Assembly: GCA_903871555.1 (NCBI GenBank)
Contig: CAIQHM010000002.1
Span: 1-52,565, forward strand
Direction of reading: 5' to 3'
Source of the DNA: an uncultured Actinomycetes bacterium
Lineage (GTDB): Bacteria > Actinomycetota > Actinomycetes > Nanopelagicales > Nanopelagicaceae
Length of the DNA: 52,565 nt
In this document: piece by piece, positions 46,154 to 52,565 of the stretch
Numbering within the stretch: position 1 is the first letter of the stretch
How the letters are laid out: each line of letters opens with the position of its first letter
Position numbers and translations under genes: made by a program
Notes under the pieces: generated by a model
The model's input: only the letters and a program-made list of their open reading frames with translations
The model's database searches: none
What the model was told of the DNA's origin: nothing

Positions 46154-47338
46154 ATGACAACCCAAAACTCCCACGATGAAATCCAATCAGGATTGAAAGA
46201 TCTTATTTCAGCGAAAGTTTCTAGACGTGGTGTGTTTGCAGGTATCGGTGGCTTAAGCGCAGCAGCTTTTCTTGCATCGTGTGGATCTGGTGGCGGCTCA
46301 GGATCTGGTGGCGAAGCACTTCGATGGGGCAACTGGCCTCTCTATTTAGATTTTGATGAGAAGACAAAGAAGTATCCAACACTTGAAGCTTTTATCAAGA
46401 AGTCCGGAATTGAAACAAAGTATTTCGAAGACTATAACGATAACGATGAATTCTTCGGCAAAGTTCAAGCACAATTAAAACTTAAGAAAGATATTGGCTA
46501 CGACATTGTTACGCCAACTGACTGGATGGCTGCGCGTTGGATTCGACTTGGTTATACCCAAAAATTCGATGGCGCTAATATTCCAAATGCTTCAAACGTT
46601 CTAGATACTTTAGCTTCTCCTTCTTACGATCCAAGCCGCGAACAGACCCTGCCATGGCAGGGAATTATGTCTGGCTTTGGTTGGAACACTGCGAAGAATC
46701 CAAAGGGAATTCGCACATTAGATGATCTATTCGCACCACAGAACAAAGGCAAGATTGTCGTGCTTACTGAATTACGCGACACCATTGGAGTAATTCTTCT
46801 TGCGCAAGGGGTAGACGTTACTAAGGTAACTGAAAATCAATACATGAACGCAGTTGACTTCATGGCGAAAAAGATTTCAGACGGTTGGATTCGTGGCGTA
46901 AAGGGCAACGAATATGCAGAAGACTTAACTTCTGGTGATGCAACCGCTGTTATTGGCTGGTCTGGCGATATGTTCATCCTTGCATCGGAGAATGAAGGCA
47001 AGTTTGATTTTGCTATCCCAGAATCTGGCGGAACTATTTCTGGTGATAACTTCGTGATTCCTTACACTGCTACAGCAAATGCTAAGAAGAACGCAGAGGC
47101 AATGATCAACTATTACTACGAGCCAGCAGTTGCTGCTGAAGTTGCCGCTTACGTCAATTATGTTTGTCCAGTTAAGGGCGCGCAAGCAGAGATGGAGAAG
47201 ATTGATCCAGAGCTTGCCAAGAGCGAGTACATCTTCCCAACTGAAAAAACTATGGCGAACTTGCATGTATTCCGCGCACTTACTACAGAAGAAGAAACTT
47301 CTTGGACTGAAGCTTTCCAAAAGGCTGCAGGAAACTAA
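46154..47338 (+). CDS. potD: Spermidine/putrescine-type ABC transporter substrate-binding lipoprotein
   Basis: Twin-Arg plus lipobox N-terminus (SRRGVFAGIGGLSAAAFLASCGS); PotD/PotF-like body; followed by potA, potB and potC. Confidence 0.85.
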   Translation: MTTQNSHDEIQSGLKDLISAKVSRRGVFAGIGGLSAAAFLASCGSGGGSGSGGEALRWGNWPLYLDFDEKTKKYPTLEAFIKKSGIETKYFEDYNDNDEFFGKVQAQLKLKKDIGYDIVTPTDWMAARWIRLGYTQKFDGANIPNASNVLDTLASPSYDPSREQTLPWQGIMSGFGWNTAKNPKGIRTLDDLFAPQNKGKIVVLTELRDTIGVILLAQGVDVTKVTENQYMNAVDFMAKKISDGWIRGVKGNEYAEDLTSGDATAVIGWSGDMFILASENEGKFDFAIPESGGTISGDNFVIPYTATANAKKNAEAMINYYYEPAVAAEVAAYVNYVCPVKGAQAEMEKIDPELAKSEYIFPTEKTMANLHVFRALTTEEETSWTEAFQKAAGN

Positions 47339-48487
47339 GTGGTAAAGGCCTCAATAGAAGCTCGAGGCGATCTTCGACTTACCAGGCTCACTAAAACTTA
47401 TGGTGACTTCACTGCGGTCGATGATCTCTCGCTAACTATTCCAAAGGGATCATTCTTCGCGCTACTTGGGCCATCTGGTTGTGGGAAAACCACAACGCTT
47501 CGAATGATTGCTGGCTTGGAAGAGCCAACTGCAGGAAGCATTCATCTTGGTGAAACTGATATCACTACAACTAAGCCATACCAGCGCCCAATTAATACCG
47601 TTTTTCAGAACTATGCGCTATTTCCACATTTAACAATCTTTGAAAATATTGCATTTGGATTGCGTCGTCGCGGCCAGAAAGATGTCAAAGAGGCAGTTGA
47701 AAAAGTTCTTAATTTGGTAGAACTTCCACATCTTGCACAACGAAAACCAACCCAACTTTCCGGTGGCCAACAACAACGTATTGCACTTGCTCGTGCGATT
47801 GTAAATCGCCCAGCTCTACTTCTACTTGATGAACCACTCGGAGCGCTTGATTTGAAGCTACGTCGCCAAATGCAGATTGAACTTAAGTGGATTCAAAAAG
47901 AGGTTGGTCTTACTTTCGTGCACGTTACCCATGATCAAGAAGAAGCCATGACGATGGCGGACACTATTGCGGTGATGAATGAAGGACAAATAGAGCAAAT
48001 GGGTTCACCAGCCGATCTTTATGACAATCCAGAAACCGCATATGTCGCTAACTTTCTTGGCCAATCAAATTTGATTAAAGGAACTATTTCGGGAAACGAT
48101 GGCGACTCACTCATCGTTGATCTGTATGGTCAGAAAATTTCCTTGCCTAAGAACCGTTCACATGCGATTGATAATTCGACTTATGCCGGAATTCGCCCAG
48201 AGAAATTCCGTATCTCATTACTAAATACCGAGACCCGCGGAAATGTTTTAACTGGTGGCCATATTGAAGATGTTTCTTACATCGGTGTCTCAACTCAGTA
48301 TCAAGTTGAAATGCCTTGGGGGCAAGAACTTATGGTCTTTGAACAGAATGATGATGGCGTAGCACCATTTAATAAAGGCGATGCCGTAAACATTTCATGG
48401 GAGCCAACATTTACCTTTGCATTACGTGGCGATGAAGATGTAACTGCTGGATCTCAAATTGAACCTGAAGTTCTAGACGAAGAATAA
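47339..48487 (+). CDS. potA: Spermidine/putrescine ABC transporter ATP-binding protein
   Basis: Walker [28 protein letters not shown] domain; GTG start. Confidence 0.92.
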   Translation: MVKASIEARGDLRLTRLTKTYGDFTAVDDLSLTIPKGSFFALLGPSGCGKTTTLRMIAGLEEPTAGSIHLGETDITTTKPYQRPINTVFQNYALFPHLTIFENIAFGLRRRGQKDVKEAVEKVLNLVELPHLAQRKPTQLSGGQQQRIALARAIVNRPALLLLDEPLGALDLKLRRQMQIELKWIQKEVGLTFVHVTHDQEEAMTMADTIAVMNEGQIEQMGSPADLYDNPETAYVANFLGQSNLIKGTISGNDGDSLIVDLYGQKISLPKNRSHAIDNSTYAGIRPEKFRISLLNTETRGNVLTGGHIEDVSYIGVSTQYQVEMPWGQELMVFEQNDDGVAPFNKGDAVNISWEPTFTFALRGDEDVTAGSQIEPEVLDEE

Positions 48488-48490
48488 ATA

Positions 48491-49339
48491 ATGGGTAAGA
48501 ACCGCACACCATACTTACTTCTGCTTCCAGGTTTTGGATTTTTATTTACCTTCTTTATTCTGCCGATTATTAACTTGGCCCAAACTTCAACCCAAACAAG
48601 AGTCTCTGGGGGAGATACTGGACAATATGAGCAGACACTTAGATTTGCTAACTATGTAGATGCTTTTGTGGATAATAAAGAGCAATTCGGTCGCTCATTC
48701 CTATATGCAATCATTGCAACAGTTTTAGCTCTAGCAATTGCCTACCCATTGGCATATGCAATCGCTTTTAAATCTGGAAAATATAAAAACCTATTGCTTG
48801 TGCTTGTTGTGGCGCCGTTCTTTACCTCTTTTCTTCTGCGAACAATTGCTTGGAAGCAGATATTAGGCGAGGAGGGTTTCTTGGTTCCAACGCTCCGTTC
48901 ACTTGGAATAATCAGTCAGAGCACAACCCTTACCTCCACATCATTTGCAGTTGTAATGGGTATGACTTACAACTTCTTACCATTCATGACGCTTCCACTC
49001 TATGCATCAATTGATCGAATCGATCCAAGAACACTTGAAGCTTCTGGCGATCTATATGCAAACGGCCTAACGACTTTTCGTCGAGTAACACTTCCACTCT
49101 CAATGCCAGGCGTTGTTGCTGGAACTCTTCTTACTTTTATTCCAGCAGCCGGTGATTATGTAAACGCTGCAATCCTTGGAAATCCAAATACCAAGATGCT
49201 AGGTAATGTAATTGAATCGCGTTATTTCAAGATTGTTGATTATCCAACTGCCGCGGCACTTTCTTTTACTTTAATGGCCGCAATTTTAATTCTAGTAACC
49301 CTCTATATTCGTAAAGCAGGAACAGAGGAGTTGGTATGA
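48491..49339 (+). CDS. potB: Spermidine/putrescine ABC transporter permease (PotB type)
   Basis: Six-TM permease with EASGDLYANGLTTFRRVTLPLSMPGVVAG EAA loop. Confidence 0.9.
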   Translation: MGKNRTPYLLLLPGFGFLFTFFILPIINLAQTSTQTRVSGGDTGQYEQTLRFANYVDAFVDNKEQFGRSFLYAIIATVLALAIAYPLAYAIAFKSGKYKNLLLVLVVAPFFTSFLLRTIAWKQILGEEGFLVPTLRSLGIISQSTTLTSTSFAVVMGMTYNFLPFMTLPLYASIDRIDPRTLEASGDLYANGLTTFRRVTLPLSMPGVVAGTLLTFIPAAGDYVNAAILGNPNTKMLGNVIESRYFKIVDYPTAAALSFTLMAAILILVTLYIRKAGTEELV

Positions 49340-50172
49340 CGCAGAAACTTAAAGATGCAACTATCCCAACGATTCCAATTGGGGCTCGAATCCAACGTTG
49401 GATTGGCCGCAACTTAATTCGAATTTATGCAATTTTTGCATTTACATATCTATTTATTCCAGTTGCTTACACCTTCGCATTTTCATTTAATGATTCCGGG
49501 AAAAGCAACTTGATTTGGAAGGGTTTCACTCTTGGAAATTGGCAGAATCCTTGCGGAGCTCCTGAAGTCTGTTCAGCACTCGGAAACTCAATCAAGATTG
49601 GCTTCCTAGCCACATTCTTTGCAACTATTTTAGGAACAATGATTGCATTCGCAATCGGCCGACATAAGTTCAGGGGCCGTTCAACTTCAAACTTATTAAT
49701 TTTCCTTCCAATGGCAACTCCAGAAATCGTGATGGGCGCATCACTTCTTTCACTCTTCTTAGTATTCAAAATCAATCCGGGCTTCTGGCCAACGGTTATT
49801 GCACATATTGTTTTCTGTATCTCTTTCGTTGTTGTAACAGTTAAGGCTCGCATCGCAAGTCTTGATCCACGACTCGAACAAGCGGCAATGGATTTATATG
49901 CAAATGAATTCGAAACCTTTAGACGAGTAACACTTCCACTTGTTGCACCAGGTATTGCTGGTGCAGCGCTTCTGGCCTTCAGTCTCTCATTTGATGATTT
50001 CATTATTACCAACTTCAATTCCGGAACGCTAACTACATTCCCTAAATTTATTTATGTATCAGCAGCACGCGGCATTCCAGCGCAAGCGAATGTAATTGGA
50101 TCAGCAATGTTCTTCCTGGCCCTGACACTTGTTATCGTGGGGCAACTAGTAAACCGCCGGAAGGTGCGCTAA
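49336..50172 (+). CDS. potC: Spermidine/putrescine ABC transporter permease (PotC type)
   Basis: EQAAMDLYANEFETFRRVTLPLVAPGIAGAALLAFSLSFDDFIITNF. Confidence 0.92.
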   Translation: MTQKLKDATIPTIPIGARIQRWIGRNLIRIYAIFAFTYLFIPVAYTFAFSFNDSGKSNLIWKGFTLGNWQNPCGAPEVCSALGNSIKIGFLATFFATILGTMIAFAIGRHKFRGRSTSNLLIFLPMATPEIVMGASLLSLFLVFKINPGFWPTVIAHIVFCISFVVVTVKARIASLDPRLEQAAMDLYANEFETFRRVTLPLVAPGIAGAALLAFSLSFDDFIITNFNSGTLTTFPKFIYVSAARGIPAQANVIGSAMFFLALTLVIVGQLVNRRKVR

Positions 50173-50185
50173 ACTTTTAACGTTT

Positions 50186-50302
50186 CCATGGTGAATAACA
50201 GAACTGCAAGTAGTTCTGCGTCATGGGGTAGGACTCCGGAGGACCCGGGCCAACTTTAAGTAGTGATTGAAGGGGTGATCCCGGTTTCGGCCGGATTACG
50301 CG
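50186..50302 (+). promoter_or_regulatory. Candidate structured cis-regulatory RNA with two tandem similar modules upstream of the FAD oxidase gene
   Basis: Direct repeat: AAGTAGT-N10-GGGGT-N6-CCGG-N5-CCGG (50208-50248) and AAGTAGT-N7-GGGGT-N4-CCGG-N6-CCGG (50258-50294). Each AAGTAGT sits in a hairpin ACT-NYAAGT-AGT. Confidence 0.5.
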
Positions 50303-51715
50303 ATGGCTAACATCGACTCCTCCTATTTAAAACATCTATCGCACATGCAACCACATTTGTATTGGCTTGATGCTGACCCATTGGAACCAGAAGTTCATCC
50401 AACACTTATTGGTGAGACAACAACTGATCTCTGCATCGTAGGCGCTGGTTACACCGGTCTTTGGACTGCGCTCTTAGCTAAAGAGGCGAATCCTGAACGC
50501 AATGTAATTATTATTGAACAACTTGAAACTGGCGCTGGTGCATCTGGTCGTAATGGTGGTTTTTGCAGTTACTCGCTAACTCACGGATTCATGAATGGTT
50601 ACAGTCGCTTTAAAGACGAGATGGCGATCATTGAACGTTTGGGCCGCGAAAATCTTGAGGGTATTGAGGCAACAATTAAGAAGTACAAAATTGATTGTGA
50701 CTTTGAATTAACTGGCGAGATCAGCGTTGCAAATGAAGAGTGGCAGATGGAAGGCATCATTGAAGAGGCCAATCTACGAAATTCATTTGGCGACAGCGTT
50801 GAAGTTCTAAGTAAAGAGGAGATGCAATCTCGAGTTAATTCTCCGCTATCAGTTGGGGGACTTTGGGATCCAGATGGAACCGCGCTCGTCGATCCAGCTC
50901 GACTTGTTTGGGGGCTAGAGCAAGCGTGTATTGCGAATGGTGTTCAGATTTACGAGAACACAAGTGCGCTTCGGCTCGAGCGAACAAGCAAGGGAATAAT
51001 TGTTCATACGCCTTACGGAACTGTATATGCGCAAAAGGTTGCGCTGGCTACCAATATTTATCGTTCACTAGTTAGACAAGCGAAAAAGTATGTAGTTCCT
51101 GTTTATGATTTCCAATTAGTAACTGAACCACTTACGCCAGCACAAATGGAATCAATTGGGTGGAAGAATCGTGAAGGTTTATCTGAGGCGGGAAATCAAT
51201 TCCACTATTACCGCCTGACTAAAGATAATGAAATTTTGTGGGGTGGATACGATGCAATCTATAACTTCCGCGGCAAGGTTCGTCACGAGTATGAGAGCAG
51301 TGCTGAAACATATGCGCATTTAGCGCAAGCATTTCTTGAAACTTTTCCGCAATTAAAAGGAATCAAATTTACCCATGGTTGGGGCGGCGCAATTGACACT
51401 TGCTCTCGCTTCACCCAATTCTGGGGTCAGGCGCATCGTGGTCGAGTCGCGTATGTAATGGGATATACCGGACTTGGTGTCGGCGCTTCGCGTTTTGGCG
51501 CTCAAGTAATGTTGGATCTACTTGATGGTGAAGATAATGAGCGGACTCAACTAAGTATGGTTCGAAAGAAACCGTTGCCATTCCCACCAGAACCATTTAA
51601 GTTTATTTTCATTCGCTTAACACAATGGTCAATTAATAAATCAGATCAGAATCAAGGCAAGCGAAATCTCTGGCTAAAGCTCCTGGATACTCTTGGACTG
51701 GGCTTCGACTCTTAA
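50303..51715 (+). CDS. FAD-dependent oxidoreductase (DAO family), possible gamma-glutamylputrescine oxidase-like
   Basis: DLCIVGAGYTGLWTALLAKE Rossmann motif, GASGRNGGF, C-terminal GYTGLGVGASRFGAQ; genomic context with potDABC. Confidence 0.85.
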   Translation: MANIDSSYLKHLSHMQPHLYWLDADPLEPEVHPTLIGETTTDLCIVGAGYTGLWTALLAKEANPERNVIIIEQLETGAGASGRNGGFCSYSLTHGFMNGYSRFKDEMAIIERLGRENLEGIEATIKKYKIDCDFELTGEISVANEEWQMEGIIEEANLRNSFGDSVEVLSKEEMQSRVNSPLSVGGLWDPDGTALVDPARLVWGLEQACIANGVQIYENTSALRLERTSKGIIVHTPYGTVYAQKVALATNIYRSLVRQAKKYVVPVYDFQLVTEPLTPAQMESIGWKNREGLSEAGNQFHYYRLTKDNEILWGGYDAIYNFRGKVRHEYESSAETYAHLAQAFLETFPQLKGIKFTHGWGGAIDTCSRFTQFWGQAHRGRVAYVMGYTGLGVGASRFGAQVMLDLLDGEDNERTQLSMVRKKPLPFPPEPFKFIFIRLTQWSINKSDQNQGKRNLWLKLLDTLGLGFDS

Positions 51716-51716
51716 G

Positions 51717-52565
51717 TTAAAGGCTTGCAAAAGCTTCATCGATAATTCCAAGCGCCTCATTTAATAAGTGCTCGGGCATTACCAACGGTGGCAATAAGCG
51801 AATCACATTTGAATAAGTTCCTGCGCTAAGAATCAAGACGCCTTTCTGTTGGCAATACTTAATTACGGCGCTCATCGCTTCGCTATTTGGTTCGATAGTT
51901 CCGGGTTTGATTAATTCAATAGCCTGCATTGCGCCGGCACCACGAATTTCACCAATTACTGAATATTTCTTCGCCATTGTTTGCAGCGCATCAACCATAA
52001 TTTTTCCAATTACATTTGCGCGATCAACGAGCTTCTCTTCTTCAATTGTTGCAAGGGCCCCAAGTGCAGCAGCACAAGCAACTGGGTTACCACCGAAGGT
52101 TCCACCAAGACCACTTGCATGAACCGAATCAAGCATTTCAGCGCGACCAGTTACGCCAGCAAGAGGAAAACCACCAGCGATTCCTTTTGCAGTAGTAATT
52201 AAATCGGCATCAACATTCTCATGTTCAACAGCAAACATTTTGCCGGTACGACCAAAGCCTGTTTGAACTTCATCGGCAACAAAGACAATGCCATTTTCCT
52301 TAGCAAATTTAGCTAGACCAGGCAAGAAACCTTTTGGTGGAACGATAAATCCACCTTCACCTTGAATTGGTTCAATAACTATTGCGGCGACATTCTTGGC
52401 GCCAATCTCTTTCTCAATTTTATGTGTGACAACGTCCAGAGTTTCAGTTGCACATGTTGCTGCATCGCCATTAAATCTAAATGGATAGGCCATCGGCATT
52501 CGATAAATTTCGCTCGCAAAAGGTCCGAAGCCCTCTTTGTAAGGCATATTCTTGGCGGTCATTGC
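51717..52565 (-). CDS. gabT: 4-aminobutyrate (or putrescine/diamine) aminotransferase, 5' end beyond window
   Basis: Class III aminotransferase: AAIVIEPIQGEGGFIVPPKGFLPGL, FVADEVQTGFGRTGKMFA, ITTAKGIAGGFPLAGVTGRAEM; reading frame stays open to the window edge. Confidence 0.9.
   Translation of the reverse strand, partial: AMTAKNMPYKEGFGPFASEIYRMPMAYPFRFNGDAATCATETLDVVTHKIEKEIGAKNVAAIVIEPIQGEGGFIVPPKGFLPGLAKFAKENGIVFVADEVQTGFGRTGKMFAVEHENVDADLITTAKGIAGGFPLAGVTGRAEMLDSVHASGLGGTFGGNPVACAAALGALATIEEEKLVDRANVIGKIMVDALQTMAKKYSVIGEIRGAGAMQAIELIKPGTIEPNSEAMSAVIKYCQQKGVLILSAGTYSNVIRLLPPLVMPEHLLNEALGIIDEAFASL

Noticed and set aside
50222-50294. Match to c-di-AMP (ydaO) or guanidine-I (ykkC) riboswitch because of GGAGGACCCGGG and GGGGTGA
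   Set aside because: The other conserved blocks I recall (for example GTCAGCTAAC for ydaO, ACACGG..GGGA..AAAGCCCGGGAG for ykkC) are absent; similarity is limited to GC-rich short words.

Overview
This 52.6 kb window looks like a single chromosomal segment from a low-GC actinobacterium. Gene content and order suggest a freshwater acI/Nanopelagicales-type genome; that placement is an inference. Coding density is very high and almost everything is core metabolism: tRNA-Gly(TCC) (-), NCS2 purine permease, tRNA-Pro(TGG), tig, clpP1-clpP2-clpX, valS-folC-DUF4233-ndk, mreBCD-PBP2-rodA, rne/rng, rplU-rpmA, obgE-proB, a divergent serine hydrolase, proA, gatCAB, ilvD, ilvB-ilvN-ilvC-serA-leuB-ilvE-cimA, xerC, rpsB-tsf-pyrH-frr-cdsA-rlmN. 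It ends with a polyamine/GABA locus: aldehyde dehydrogenase, potDABC-type ABC transporter, FAD-dependent amine oxidase, and a partial 4-aminobutyrate aminotransferase on the minus strand. I saw no CRISPR array, transposon, prophage or defence cassette. The unusual signals are in the non-coding DNA. (1) The 130-nt gap before the FAD oxidase gene contains a tandemly duplicated, hairpin-rich module (AAGTAGT..GGGGT..CCGG-loop-CCGG, twice), which resembles a tandem cis-regulatory RNA and matches no class I can recall. (2) A perfect 16-bp palindrome, GTTGCGATATCGCAAC, lies over the likely promoter of the transporter operon. (3) An ilvB attenuator has a Val-Val-Val-Ile leader peptide that may itself be leaderless. 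(4) At least eight genes have a TAnnnT -10 box 6-8 nt before the start codon, consistent with leaderless mRNAs. One case is a 32-bp divergent promoter with an inverted repeat between proA and the serine hydrolase gene. All structures were found by eye; no folding or database search was run.
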